Origin: CAZSMK01 sp964608095
GTDB taxonomy: Bacteria; Sumerlaeota; Sumerlaeia; MWCT01; JAGHBZ01
DNA length: 64,000 nt
Assembly: GCA_964608095.1 (NCBI GenBank)
Contig: CAZSMK010000011.1
Location: forward strand, 1-64,000
Direction of reading: 5' to 3'
Shown here one piece after another: positions 27,165 through 37,029 of the stretch. Position 1 is the stretch's first letter. The number at the start of each line of letters is the position of its first letter. The notes under the pieces are model-generated. The model ran no database searches. It was not told the DNA's origin and worked only from the letters and a program-made list of their open reading frames with translations. The translations under genes and the position numbers were made by a program.

Positions 27165-28325
27165 ATGACTTTGGGCAAGATAGAAAAGATTGTAATAGCG
27201 CCGGATTCATTCAAAGATAGCCTCGCAGCCGGTCTGGTTGCAGAAGCAATTGCAGCTGGCATTCGCTTGGTATATCCGAATATTGAAATCGTCGCGACTC
27301 CGGTTGCTGACGGCGGAGAGGGAACCATAGAAGCGCTCGTTATCTCGACCGGAGGAAGAATCGAGGACGTCCAGAATATCACCGATCCCCTTGGCGCGAA
27401 AATCACGTCAAGGTTCGGAGTGCTTGGAGACGGAACGACCGCAATTATAGAGATGGCTGCTGCAAGTGGTTTACCCCTTGTTCCTGTTGATAAAAGAAAT
27501 CCAATGAACACAACCACCTACGGAACGGGTGAGATAATCGCCGAAGCGCTGAACAGAGGATTTAAAGAGATCATCATCGGCGTAGGCGGCTCTGCGACCA
27601 CCGACGGTGGAGTAGGTGCAGCTCAGGCGCTTGGCATCAAGTTCTATGACCGAAAGAATAACCCTATCAGCGAACCTGCAACCGGCAAGGACCTTGTTAA
27701 AATTTCAAGGTTCGATTTATCAGAAAAGCATCCGCAACTGGACACTGCCAATATCATGGTTGCCTGGGACGTGGATAATACACTAACGGGAGACCACGGC
27801 GCAGCACGCATCTATTCCCCGCAAAAAGGCGCTTCAGCTGAGGATGTTATTGTGCTGGAGAAGGGGCTGGTCAACCTGGCTGGGCTGGTTAAACGCACCC
27901 TCGACCGTGAAATTGCTGACATGCCGGGAAGCGGCGCTGCCGGCGGTCTTGCCGCAGGTCTCGTCGCGTTCTGCAACGCAAAACTCCACAACGGGGCTGA
28001 ACTCATCCTCGACGCCATTGGATTCGAAAAAATTCTGGAGGACGCCGATCTTGTGATTACGGGCGAAGGGGCATTCAATCGCCAGACACTATATGGGAAG
28101 GCGCCTCTATGCGTCGCCCGACGCGCAAAAAAAAGGGATATTCCTGTACTATTCCTCACCGGCTCCATCGAAGAATACGTCCCTGAAATCTATAGCCATG
28201 GTGTGACTGCTGTCTTCAGTATAGTCGAACGTCCGGTTTCTTTAGAGGAAGCTGTGAATAAAACAGATGAAAACCTGAAAAATAGTACAGAGCAGATTTT
28301 CCGTTTATTTCATTCGTTACAGTAA
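27165..28325 (+). CDS. Glycerate 2-kinase (GarK/GlxK family)
   Basis: A 386-residue kinase phosphorylating glycerate, in the GarK/GlxK class. The family opening KIVIAPDSFKDSLAAGLVAEAIAAGI is present, followed by PVADGGEGTIEAL, IIGVGGSATTDGGVGAAQALG (about 135-155) and GSGAAGGLAAGL, and VITGEGAFNRQTLYGKAPLCVARRAKK near the end. The length is normal. Glycerate kinases feed glycerate from serine, glyoxylate or sugar-acid breakdown into glycolysis. No other gene of such a pathway is adjacent. It converges with tsaD, 32 bp apart. One copy of the dispersed repeat lies upstream. Confidence 0.94.
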   Translation: MTLGKIEKIVIAPDSFKDSLAAGLVAEAIAAGIRLVYPNIEIVATPVADGGEGTIEALVISTGGRIEDVQNITDPLGAKITSRFGVLGDGTTAIIEMAAASGLPLVPVDKRNPMNTTTYGTGEIIAEALNRGFKEIIIGVGGSATTDGGVGAAQALGIKFYDRKNNPISEPATGKDLVKISRFDLSEKHPQLDTANIMVAWDVDNTLTGDHGAARIYSPQKGASAEDVIVLEKGLVNLAGLVKRTLDREIADMPGSGAAGGLAAGLVAFCNAKLHNGAELILDAIGFEKILEDADLVITGEGAFNRQTLYGKAPLCVARRAKKRDIPVLFLTGSIEEYVPEIYSHGVTAVFSIVERPVSLEEAVNKTDENLKNSTEQIFRLFHSLQ

Positions 28326-28357
28326 TCTGGTTACGGGAATAGAACCTTTTTTACGAC

Positions 28358-29377
28358 TTACAATTTCAAGCGGCTGGATGCGTTGGTGGTAAAATCTATG
28401 AACTTGCCTTTTTTGAGATAATGGAGTCCCTGACCCGCAATCATTGCAGCGTTGTCTGTACATAGAGAACGAGGTGGAATGAAGAGTTCACATGTTTTCA
28501 ACCGCGTTCTGGACTGTTCTCGTAGTTGACTGTTGCTCGCCACGCCGCCCGCAATCACTACCCTCTTTAACCCAAAATGGTTTGCTGCGGCTTCCACCTT
28601 GGTAAGAAGCGAGTCGATAACAGCCTCCTGAAACGATGCACAAATATCGCGCAGTCGCATATCGTTGTTCTTTATTGTTTCCAAGCCTTCTTTACGGACA
28701 TAGTTAACAACGGCAGTTTTCAACCCGCTGAACGAAAAATTAAAATCGCCGGATTTGATGTGAGGACGAGGAAAGCTAACCGCGTTGGGATCGCCTTCAT
28801 GCGCAAGGCAGTCGATAACCGGACCGCCCGGATAGCCCAGTTCGAGGAGTTTTGCCACCTTGTCGTATGCTTCGCCTGCCGCATCATCGAGGGTCTGCCC
28901 TACCTGTCGAAAATCGGTTGCCGAATACACCATCACAAGACTTGTATGACCCCCGGACACCACTAACCCCAGGTAAGGATACTCGGGCGCCTGACGAACG
29001 GAACTATCTTCCTGAAGGAATACGGAATAGAGATGTGCCGCCACATGGTTAATCCCGATAAGGGGTTTGTGGTAGGTAAAGCCGAGCGACTTTGCGGTCT
29101 CGAGTCCGACGAGGAGCGACCCTATCAATCCTGGTCCGATAGTCACGGCAATGGCGTCAATACGGTCGAGCGAGACGTCGGCAGATTTCAAAGCCTCGTC
29201 GAGTACTGGTAGAATATTTCTTATATGCTCGCGCGATGCAAGCTCAGGTACAACTCCACCGTAAGGCGAATGAACCTTCACCTGCGACGATACCACATTG
29301 GAAACAATCCAGATACCATCGCGGACAATTGCAGCCGCGGTCTCGTCGCATGAAGTTTCTATTCCCAGAATCAACAT
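28358..29377 (-). CDS. tsaD: tRNA N6-adenosine threonylcarbamoyltransferase
   Basis: A 339-residue Kae1/TsaD enzyme that transfers threonylcarbamoyl to A37 of ANN-decoding tRNAs, working with TsaB and TsaE (not in the window). The ASKHA fold starts ILGIETSCDETAAAIV; the metal-binding HxxxH is NHVAAHLYS (about 110-115); further motifs are GLVVSGGHTSLV and VIAGGVASNSQLR. The family length is 335-345. It is translated away from the membrane protein that starts at 29421, so the two share a divergent promoter region of only 43 bp. Confidence 0.97.
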   Translation of the reverse strand: MLILGIETSCDETAAAIVRDGIWIVSNVVSSQVKVHSPYGGVVPELASREHIRNILPVLDEALKSADVSLDRIDAIAVTIGPGLIGSLLVGLETAKSLGFTYHKPLIGINHVAAHLYSVFLQEDSSVRQAPEYPYLGLVVSGGHTSLVMVYSATDFRQVGQTLDDAAGEAYDKVAKLLELGYPGGPVIDCLAHEGDPNAVSFPRPHIKSGDFNFSFSGLKTAVVNYVRKEGLETIKNNDMRLRDICASFQEAVIDSLLTKVEAAANHFGLKRVVIAGGVASNSQLREQSRTRLKTCELFIPPRSLCTDNAAMIAGQGLHYLKKGKFIDFTTNASSRLKL

Positions 29378-29420
29378 TTTACTTTATTTTTCCCTCTCCA
29401 TCACAGAAGAATCTATTGTT

Positions 29421-30875
29421 ATGGATTCTGTTAAAAAAAGTAAAGTGCGTATTGGCTTTGTGCTCTTTCTACTTGCGTTTGTGAACTACTCGTATTTTTT
29501 TCATCGTTCGCCCGGATGGAACGTTAATTCCCGCCTTGCGTTAACGTATGCTATAGTCGACGAAGGCATCTTAAAGATAGACCGCTACCACGAAGAAGGA
29601 GCGGTCGCGACAGGAGACAAGGCTTTTTTCGAGGGACATTATTATTCGGACAAAATGATCGGTGTATCGCTTCTCGGCGTTATCCCCTACGGATTGTCCC
29701 GTGTTTTTCTTGGTAAAGACGTTGCGCTGAGATTTCCTCATTATGCTCGGTATATCACGCGCGTATTCAGCGTTTCCCTCTGCGGCGCTCTGGCTGTTGT
29801 CGTTATGTACCATATCCTTTTGCTCTTCGGTAGCGATATAGGTACTGCTGCATTTCTGGCGCTTCTTTTTGCATTCGGCACCATGTTTTTCCCCTATAGC
29901 ACCGTCTTTTTCCCTTATGCGCCTGCGGTGCTTCTCAGTCTCCTTGCGTTCAGAAGCATTCTGAAATTAAAACCCGAGAGCCACACATTCAGCGACTTTT
30001 TTTTGATAGGTCTTTTTCTGGGCTTGACACTCCTCTTTGAATACATCTTCGGCTTGGTTGTCGCCGCATTACTCGTATACTTGATCGCGCTCAAGAAACC
30101 CCGCCCTGATGAAATCCTGCTGTGCGGCGCAGGTATCTTTGCCGGACTAATACCTTTTTTCATATACTCGGTGGCAATTTTCGGAACTATTACGATTCCG
30201 TATAGCCATGAAGCAGACCCTCTTTTCCGCGAAGGCATGTCCCGGGGATTTATGGGAATAACCGCACCGCGCCTTACCGTGCTCTATTATCTTACGATAC
30301 ACCCGTACCGTGGGCTCTTTTTTCTTTCGCCCTTTCTCCTATTTTCGTTGTTGGGCGGCGTGGTGTGGCTGGCTCAAAAAAAGTTCGTACCGGAAACCAT
30401 CCTGTGTCTTTCCCTTATAGTTTTGTACCTCTTGTTCAATTCTGCGTATTATATGTGGTGGGGAGGCTGGACAGCGGTACCCCGACACCTTATACCGATG
30501 ATTCCGTTCATGATTCCTCTTCTCATACCAATCCTAAAAAGCAAGCGGTTGGTCAGGTACTTACTATACATTGGAATTTTTCTCGGTGTGTTCTTTTCCA
30601 TTATTATAGCGGCAACAGACCCGCAAGAACCACAGGGCTACCAGACAGTATTTCTCCTCAACCCGCGCATCTCGTATAATTTCCAGAGCAGGGTCTTGTT
30701 TCGCCAGGCTCCTGACTTTATTCGCGGCGATATCGATCCAAACATCGGCTCTTTTATAGGTCTTCGAGGATTAACCACCCTTTTACCGCTTCTGCTCATT
30801 TCCGTCGTTCTCATTATCTGGATACGTATAAAGGTCATAGAGAAAGAGAGAGCGCCTGTTGAAAGACAGCACTGA
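29421..30875 (+). CDS. Polytopic membrane protein, GT-C-like
   Basis: A 484-residue protein with about 10-12 hydrophobic helices. The opening loop after helix 1 (NSRLALTYAIVDEGILKIDRYHEEGAVATGDKAFFEGHYYSDKMIG) is characteristic of a family of GT39-related membrane proteins of unknown specificity, with acidic residues that could be catalytic. The frame is open 41 codons further upstream, but that would run into tsaD, and the hydrophobic domain starts after MDSVKKSKVRIGF, so ATG 29421 is chosen. It is convergent with the membrane protein ending at 30889. It probably takes part in surface-glycan or lipid glycosylation. Confidence 0.75.
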   Translation: MDSVKKSKVRIGFVLFLLAFVNYSYFFHRSPGWNVNSRLALTYAIVDEGILKIDRYHEEGAVATGDKAFFEGHYYSDKMIGVSLLGVIPYGLSRVFLGKDVALRFPHYARYITRVFSVSLCGALAVVVMYHILLLFGSDIGTAAFLALLFAFGTMFFPYSTVFFPYAPAVLLSLLAFRSILKLKPESHTFSDFFLIGLFLGLTLLFEYIFGLVVAALLVYLIALKKPRPDEILLCGAGIFAGLIPFFIYSVAIFGTITIPYSHEADPLFREGMSRGFMGITAPRLTVLYYLTIHPYRGLFFLSPFLLFSLLGGVVWLAQKKFVPETILCLSLIVLYLLFNSAYYMWWGGWTAVPRHLIPMIPFMIPLLIPILKSKRLVRYLLYIGIFLGVFFSIIIAATDPQEPQGYQTVFLLNPRISYNFQSRVLFRQAPDFIRGDIDPNIGSFIGLRGLTTLLPLLLISVVLIIWIRIKVIEKERAPVERQH

Positions 30876-30888
30876 ACAGTACCTGCAT

Positions 30889-32676
30889 TTAGTTTACGCT
30901 GTATAGAACATAGCGATCGTTTTCATACAGTTTGCTGAAATCATAAGGTCGCAGGTCTGAAAAGGTCAGGAAATAATGCGCGCCAAATCGATGCGATAGA
31001 CTGACGACATCCCCCTCAGACAGCATACGATAGCCACGATCAAGGAGAACCTTGACAGGCGCGGCAAAACGGATTTTATGAAGTAGCTCGAGGTAATGGT
31101 GACCATTGGCTTCATCTCCCGGTTCTGAGATATGAAAGTCTGCGGCTTGAAGCACGTTTCCCACCCTGCTGATACGATCAAACCAGCGAGCAAGTGCGGC
31201 GTTAGTGAACGGCACCGCCTTGAAATCAACGACGCAGGAGCGTTCGGCATATACCCGGAAACCCTCCATATTCGGTGGTATTATAAAGATGGTTGTCGCC
31301 GATGTGTTCTCCTCAATCCAGGTGCAGATATCCTGATATGCTGATTCATCTGGTGCGATGCTTCGCCGGAAATGTTCATCGCGTCCCGTGAGCGCAGCTA
31401 TCGGCGGATTAAGGACACCGCGTCCGGCGCACACAAGAAGAAGCATTGCCGCCAGAGAAATATACACCATACTTTTTTGAAAGGAAGCGGGAACAGTCGG
31501 CAGCGAAACAGATTTTGACGGAATTTTTCTGACAAACAGAAGATAAAAAACGAGGCTGAGAACGGCAAGAGGAATAAATATCCGTGGGATGCGGTACATA
31601 GCAATGAGGAGGATGCCGGGAATCGCTCCGCGATAACCAGAACGATCTATAAAATCAACCGCAAACCGTCCCAGATAAATGGATATAAATATAGTAAAAA
31701 GTACTGTCTGGCGAAAGCTTTGCAAATATGCAATAAATCCAACCGGAAAAATCTCCACAAAGATGACATGTATTAGACACATGATTGTGATATAGGCGAA
31801 GATTATGCGCTCGACAATTTTACCCTGCGATGGATACAAGACGCTCAACACCAACCAGAAGAGGGTGTAGCACGCAAATTCCGCTGTCATTAATGGGTGC
31901 CATGTGAAGGGGGAATGATGATGGGGATGACGAAACGCCAATATCTCGGCAACGGCGCTCCCGGATATTATGCGTTCCTGGGTCATATACTGCACTGCGG
32001 TGCTGAGGAGCGTCGGTGCACCCACAAGCAGACTTATGACAACGGCTGTCAGGATTGCGCGCTTGTGATGAGACATAAAGGGTATGAGAAGCACAAGAAC
32101 AGCGAACATGTGAAGACCGATAAAAAGATGTGCGTTGAACAAAATGCCCAGCGCAATTCCGGCATACAAAAAATAGGTTTTATTCTTCTCTGACATAATC
32201 AGGAAAGCGAGCATGAGAACGGCAAGAGAGAAGCCAAGAAAGTTCGCCTCGAAATGTGCAGCATGGGCATAATGACCACCCAACGATATGCGTGGAAAAA
32301 GAACAACTGCGATAAGGGCAAGATATCCGATCACCGCGCGACCGAACATCGCGTATGCCATCATAAATACTCCCGCACACAACAGGATACGTGTCACAAT
32401 GTGTGAGAGAAGAAATGCAACATCTACCGGTATAAATCGCGATATATAACTCAAAGGAACAACAATGTTTGCATGCAGCATCGAAGTTGAAAGATAGAAA
32501 TCGTGAGAAAGAAATTCGCCGGATGAGTTATACCACCATATCCAGGAAAGATATTCTATTGTATTCCCGGTGCCGAACTGATGACCCTGGAACAGAACAG
32601 ATGCAAGAGCCAATATAATAATCCATAGAGCGAGATACAGCGTATGATCAAATGTTTTGTTCCCGGCTTTTTGCAT
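30889..32676 (-). CDS. Hypothetical polytopic membrane protein (glycan-assembly type)
   Basis: A 595-residue membrane protein with about ten or more helices in residues 10-400 and a soluble C-terminal part (about 430-595). The C-terminal domain contains DICTWIEENTSATTIFIIPPNMEGFRVYAERSCVVDFKAVPF, a pattern shared by many putative dolichyl-phosphate-sugar glycosyltransferases. Early loops carry WYNSSGEFLSHDFYLSTSM. It is 6 bp downstream of the 788-residue membrane protein gene and surely co-transcribed with it. A GT-C enzyme of surface glycan synthesis is the likeliest role, without a recognised family signature. Confidence 0.7.
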   Translation of the reverse strand: MQKAGNKTFDHTLYLALWIIILALASVLFQGHQFGTGNTIEYLSWIWWYNSSGEFLSHDFYLSTSMLHANIVVPLSYISRFIPVDVAFLLSHIVTRILLCAGVFMMAYAMFGRAVIGYLALIAVVLFPRISLGGHYAHAAHFEANFLGFSLAVLMLAFLIMSEKNKTYFLYAGIALGILFNAHLFIGLHMFAVLVLLIPFMSHHKRAILTAVVISLLVGAPTLLSTAVQYMTQERIISGSAVAEILAFRHPHHHSPFTWHPLMTAEFACYTLFWLVLSVLYPSQGKIVERIIFAYITIMCLIHVIFVEIFPVGFIAYLQSFRQTVLFTIFISIYLGRFAVDFIDRSGYRGAIPGILLIAMYRIPRIFIPLAVLSLVFYLLFVRKIPSKSVSLPTVPASFQKSMVYISLAAMLLLVCAGRGVLNPPIAALTGRDEHFRRSIAPDESAYQDICTWIEENTSATTIFIIPPNMEGFRVYAERSCVVDFKAVPFTNAALARWFDRISRVGNVLQAADFHISEPGDEANGHHYLELLHKIRFAAPVKVLLDRGYRMLSEGDVVSLSHRFGAHYFLTFSDLRPYDFSKLYENDRYVLYSVN

Positions 32677-32682
32677 AAACTA

Positions 32683-35049
32683 TTATTGTTCGCTATCCTC
32701 TATATTTTGAGTTCCCCTCAAGTCCATAGAGCCCTGGATTGGACTGCGTCTGACAGAATCGGCACCGCGTCTCGTCACTTTCTGTTGATATTCCTTTATA
32801 TCTTCCTCTGAGAGAATCTCAATTTCGCCGAGTGCAATCCCAAGTTTATCGGCAGGTGTAATAATCGGTGGATCGACCCAGAACTCTATCAACTGATTAT
32901 TGAGCGAAAAATCGTCGAAAACCACGACCGAAGATGAAAGCCCGCCGCCTTCCGAAGGCGGTATTGTCCTGTGGTGCGCTCTTTCGTTAAAAAGCAGCAG
33001 GATTGATTGACCGTCTTCGCAAATATAAATCAATCTCAAACCCTTTATCCCTTCGACAGAAGGCAGGATGATACGAAAATATTGTGAAGTCCAGCGGTAA
33101 GTGAACTCGAGCCCTCCCCAGACGCTACGCCCGCGAAAATCATCGAGGCAAAGAAACACGCTATCGCCGGGCACACCAACATCAAGCAAATGCGGTGTCT
33201 TGTCTGGAAGAACTATATCAGGCAGGTATTCGAACACGTAAGAATTTCCGCTCTTGAAGGCAAGTTTAAAGCCGGGTGAGAAGAAGAGATCGTCGGCATT
33301 GAGTTGAGGCACACGTCCCACCACATTTTTTGACGCACAAAATGCGTATGATATTCCCAGCCTTTTTGCTGCTTGACGTGCCTCGGGATTTTGTGCCAAC
33401 AATGCGGCATATCGCTGAACGATAAATATATCCTTGAGTACCTCATCACGTTTATCCGACGGCGCGGTTCCCCAGAGATAGGTCGTTGCCTTTCTATGCG
33501 TCAGAAACGTAATCCATTCACCGATATCCTCACGCAAATTCGTGAGGACAATCGTATTCGGAGGTGTGTTATTCTTTATCCATTCAAAACATTCGAAATC
33601 CGATTCGGTTTGTGGAGCGTATTTGTCACGTGCCCCAACAAGAAACTGAATCATTGTCGGCGTAGTAATGCAGAGAGTCACTATACAGATGATGAGTAAC
33701 AATATCATAGCGAGCGATTGTGCTCGCTTGCTCAGGATATAGTACAATCCCGCTATGGAGAATAGAGGAAGAAAAAAGACCCAAAGGTAAAGGAGTCTGC
33801 CAGCCATGGGCCAGGGATGAATTCTCACCAGGAACGGCTTAAGCCAGGGAACAAGCCACAGAAACATGGAGATAACGACCGCTGCAAACGCAGTAAGCCA
33901 GAAAAGATGTCTGCGTTTAAATAGTAAATACAGGATTCCGAAAAGAGCCAAAAAAGGCATGACATAGTTATTGTTCTCGGAAAAAGGGTGATACCAGAAG
34001 AAAAGTATAAATTGCTGGATGTTCCCCGGCGATTCCTGATTCAGTTCCCAGATTTTTTGTGAACGCGGCATGAAAACACCGCCTTCTGATATTGACAACA
34101 AATCCGGTATCGCAGGCAGAACAAGGATGAAAAACAGGAGTGAAGAAATGAAGAGAAGTTTTATAATATGCCCAAACTTACGAGACAAATAGCGAAAATG
34201 AAAGGGCAATATAACCATGCCTATGAGAAATACCGAGAGGATATCAACTGGATGACTATAGATGAGGGCAACACTGAGAAGTACAAAGATGAACCAATTG
34301 GAAAGACATTGTTTTTTTAGAGCGCTGAGAAGGGCATAAATAGAAGCGCCGACATACAGCACTCCCAGGGTTACCGTCCACCCCCCACCCCAGTAGACAA
34401 TCATCGGGAACACAAAGGTGGTTGAGAAAAGAGCTGTCAGAAATGCGATCCGCCTATTTTGGACAATTACAGAAGTGAGCAAAAAAGCCGCGATCGGGAA
34501 AAGCGCCGCATGAAAGATGCTTAACTGCAGAATGAGCCGGGGCAGGGGTACCGGTACAAGTGAATATGCAAGTGCATTGACACAATGGAATGCATTGGGG
34601 TAAGGACGCGCTAAATGTACTGTACGGTTCTCCCATATATAATACGTGTACTCGCTGTGATTATAGGCATCGTCAACATGAGGCGGGACTATCTGCCCCG
34701 CAGCTACAACTTCAAGTGTAAAGACAATAATAAGTGAAGGAATTAGAAGGTAGAAGTCGCGAAGAGCAGGTTTATCCAGATGTATCCTGTTTCTTGTCCA
34801 GAGATAGATGAATGGAATCAGAAGAATAATGAGCAACACACCAAACGATAAAAGCGTGAACGGGAGATCGACAAAAGAAAGAAGAATCCCCCAGATAATG
34901 ACGACGCCAAAGGAAAGAAGGACACCGTATAGAATCGCCTCCATGAGCGAGCGTATGCCCAGCATCAATGCAACGAGAAATCCGGGCATAACTGCGCACA
35001 CTAAAAACGCCATAAACGAGAGGATTACGTCTATAATGAAAGGATGCAT
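32683..35049 (-). CDS. Large polytopic membrane protein, putative GT-C glycosyltransferase
   Basis: A 788-residue protein with about 13 membrane helices in the first 480 residues and a periplasmic domain of about 300. The loop after the early helices reads PPHVDDAYNHSEYTYYIWENRTV (Asp-rich, as in GT-C catalytic loops). The soluble region has ECFEWIKNNTPPNTIVLTNLREDIGEWITFLTHRKATTY, the same type of element as in its downstream neighbour at 30889. The two may be paralogues that diverged. Upstream lie DUF2304 and GT2 genes that could supply the lipid-linked sugar. Confidence 0.7.
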   Translation of the reverse strand: MHPFIIDVILSFMAFLVCAVMPGFLVALMLGIRSLMEAILYGVLLSFGVVIIWGILLSFVDLPFTLLSFGVLLIILLIPFIYLWTRNRIHLDKPALRDFYLLIPSLIIVFTLEVVAAGQIVPPHVDDAYNHSEYTYYIWENRTVHLARPYPNAFHCVNALAYSLVPVPLPRLILQLSIFHAALFPIAAFLLTSVIVQNRRIAFLTALFSTTFVFPMIVYWGGGWTVTLGVLYVGASIYALLSALKKQCLSNWFIFVLLSVALIYSHPVDILSVFLIGMVILPFHFRYLSRKFGHIIKLLFISSLLFFILVLPAIPDLLSISEGGVFMPRSQKIWELNQESPGNIQQFILFFWYHPFSENNNYVMPFLALFGILYLLFKRRHLFWLTAFAAVVISMFLWLVPWLKPFLVRIHPWPMAGRLLYLWVFFLPLFSIAGLYYILSKRAQSLAMILLLIICIVTLCITTPTMIQFLVGARDKYAPQTESDFECFEWIKNNTPPNTIVLTNLREDIGEWITFLTHRKATTYLWGTAPSDKRDEVLKDIFIVQRYAALLAQNPEARQAAKRLGISYAFCASKNVVGRVPQLNADDLFFSPGFKLAFKSGNSYVFEYLPDIVLPDKTPHLLDVGVPGDSVFLCLDDFRGRSVWGGLEFTYRWTSQYFRIILPSVEGIKGLRLIYICEDGQSILLLFNERAHHRTIPPSEGGGLSSSVVVFDDFSLNNQLIEFWVDPPIITPADKLGIALGEIEILSEEDIKEYQQKVTRRGADSVRRSPIQGSMDLRGTQNIEDSEQ

Positions 35050-35141
35050 ATTGTAACCGATAGTCTTATACCTTTATCAACACTCATCGTGTTTGGATAA
35101 CTTTTTACCTGCTCATTAACTGTAGCGGCTGCCTTTCACTT

Positions 35142-35603
35142 CTATTCCGTGTCTCGCTCTATGTTTTTTCTCTCCACATTACCTGATCCAAGTTCCTTAA
35201 TCCGGTCCTGCAACATCTTTACCTCTGACAAAAGTATCGCCTGTTGTGACGCCATCTTGCGAATCGATCTTCTTTGTGAGGTAATAACAATCGAATACTG
35301 AACCTGAAGAGCAAGGAGAAAAAGTATACTGGATATAAACACTGTCGTTGTGGGAGCGACCGCACCAATCATGCGAGTCAAGAGTTCGAGCAAGCCAAAC
35401 CAGACTACTATCAAAAAAGTCGAGAGGATGGCAAAGAGCCAGAGCAAAGAGTACTCTTCAGCGATTTTGTGCCGCACGACCAGTGAAAGGATAAAGAGAA
35501 AAAGCATCGTCAGAATCACGAGCATAGCGATTTTTTGATGTAAAGTCGGACGAAACATTTCAGGCGTTGCGGAAGACAACGCATACATAAGAAAGATACT
35601 CAT
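35142..35603 (-). CDS. DUF2304 small membrane protein
   Basis: A 153-residue protein with three to four hydrophobic helices, the motif RHKIAEEYSLLWLFAILSTFLIVVW typical of DUF2304, and a charged coiled tail (LLSEVKMLQDRIKELGSGNVERK). DUF2304 proteins are often found directly next to DPM-like GT2 enzymes and are thought to assist them at the membrane. Here the start overlaps the GT2 stop by four bases, so translation is coupled. Confidence 0.85.
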   Translation of the reverse strand: MSIFLMYALSSATPEMFRPTLHQKIAMLVILTMLFLFILSLVVRHKIAEEYSLLWLFAILSTFLIVVWFGLLELLTRMIGAVAPTTTVFISSILFLLALQVQYSIVITSQRRSIRKMASQQAILLSEVKMLQDRIKELGSGNVERKNIERDTE

Positions 35604-36394
35604 TTTGAACCTCCTCGCGAGTTGAATGAACGAGGTTTTTCACGAAGCAGCGTCATAATCATAGACATAGTGACCCTTAATATATAGTAAATAACCCCTA
35701 AAGGATTGCTGTGCATCGACTTGCCGCTCTGGCGGGGAATGAATTTCGCTCCTACCTCGCACAACTTAAAACCCGCTCGATGCAACATCAAAAGAAAATT
35801 AGCATCCGGATAATCGCCCGGAAACAACTCCGAGATATAGAGACGCAATACATGTCGGCGAATTGCCTGAAATCCACTGGTAGGATCAGTGACGCGTATT
35901 CCTGTCATGAGCCACAGAAGATATGAGAAAAACTTCTGACCGAGTCGTCGAAAAAAAGGCATTTGATATTCAATCTCACCCTTGAAACGACTCCCGAGTA
36001 CCATATCGCACTCGTGTTCTCTGAGGTGGGATATCAGAGCAGGGATGGAATCTGGACTGTGTTGTCCATCAGCATCCATCAAGACTACTGTTTCGTATCC
36101 CTTTTGCCATGCGTACGTCAAGCCTGTTTGCACCGCACAGCCATAACCCATATTTACCGAGTGAGGCAGGACAATGACGCCTTTTCTTTCTGATTCTGAT
36201 GCAGTGGTGTCTTCCGATCCATCGTCGACAACAATAATATCCGCTCTCTCGTCGTCGAGGACGTTACGGACCTGCTGTAGCACCTTTGAGATAATTCCTC
36301 CCTCATTGTATGCGGGCATTACTATTGCAATTTTTCCCATAACGGAGGTTCGGTTACTGCCTTTCTCTGGAGACATTGACGCATAATTCACCAT
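35600..36394 (-). CDS. GT2 glycosyltransferase (polyprenyl-phosphate mannose/glucose synthase type)
   Basis: A 264-residue GT-A enzyme. IAIVMPAYNEGGIISKVLQQV opens the fold, VVDDGS is the nucleotide site, DADGQHSPDSIPAL carries the metal-binding DxD, and GSRFKGE and TDPTSGFQA are DPM1-like acceptor motifs. It would move a hexose from a nucleotide sugar to polyprenyl phosphate on the cytoplasmic face. The start is uncertain: the frame opens at 36394, but translation may begin at MGKIAIV 18 codons later; neither has a clear ribosome site. It is coupled to DUF2304 and followed by two GT-C-like proteins that could use its product. Confidence 0.88.
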   Translation of the reverse strand: MVNYASMSPEKGSNRTSVMGKIAIVMPAYNEGGIISKVLQQVRNVLDDERADIIVVDDGSEDTTASESERKGVIVLPHSVNMGYGCAVQTGLTYAWQKGYETVVLMDADGQHSPDSIPALISHLREHECDMVLGSRFKGEIEYQMPFFRRLGQKFFSYLLWLMTGIRVTDPTSGFQAIRRHVLRLYISELFPGDYPDANFLLMLHRAGFKLCEVGAKFIPRQSGKSMHSNPLGVIYYILRVTMSMIMTLLREKPRSFNSRGGSK

Positions 36395-36626
36395 CGCTGT
36401 ATGTCACCACCCCGGCTATCCGACTGATTATAACAAACACCACACCTGCTACCTTTGTTAAAGGAAAAGAACGGCACCCAACCGTTGTGTCATCATTCTT
36501 GAAAACGAATCTGCAATTGGATTTTCAATCTACAAAGAAATTCTCTATGCCACTCCATATACGCAGGAATGGATCACTCACAATCGACTCAACTGACTAA
36601 CTACCTTCTCGTCAGAGAATCAATGA

Positions 36627-36899
36627 TTAGTCCAGGACCCAATCTACTCTATATACTTTCACACTATCCCGAAGTTGTATAAGAAACGTATGCTGGTCGC
36701 CAAGCGTTATAACTTCCTTGATATCCTCCGCAGGGAGTGTACTGATGTGGAACACATCGACGTTGGGTTTACTTGATTTGGAAGTCCGCGCCTCAGCAGA
36801 ACTGGAAAAGACGTCTATGCCTGTTTGTAACACAAGAGCAACCAAACACAGGGCAATTATTGTGAGTAGTATTTTGGTATACACTTCACTGAATTTCAT
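36627..36899 (-). CDS. Small exported or membrane-anchored hypothetical protein
   Basis: A 90-residue protein with one N-terminal hydrophobic segment (ILLTIIALCLVALVLQTGI) and a soluble remainder of about 60 residues (VFHISTLPAEDIKEVITLGDQHTFLIQL onward) that looks like a small beta domain. AGGAGG lies about 10 bases before ATG 36899 and fixes this start over the GTG at 36909-36911, which overlaps the ribosome site. No family recognised. It lies 130 bp after the cyclophilin-like gene on the same strand, perhaps a separate unit. The gap 36395-36626 ahead of the next gene shows nothing clear. Confidence 0.65.
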   Translation of the reverse strand: MKFSEVYTKILLTIIALCLVALVLQTGIDVFSSSAEARTSKSSKPNVDVFHISTLPAEDIKEVITLGDQHTFLIQLRDSVKVYRVDWVLD

Positions 36900-37029
36900 T
36901 CTCGTAATCACCTCCTGTACAAAATGTATCTCATCTGGTTCGTAAATTAGTTCACTCTAAAATACACAATTTATTCATATAATCGTGACAGGCGCCTGAG
37001 TATGTACGATTCCATGTAAAACCACGCAT

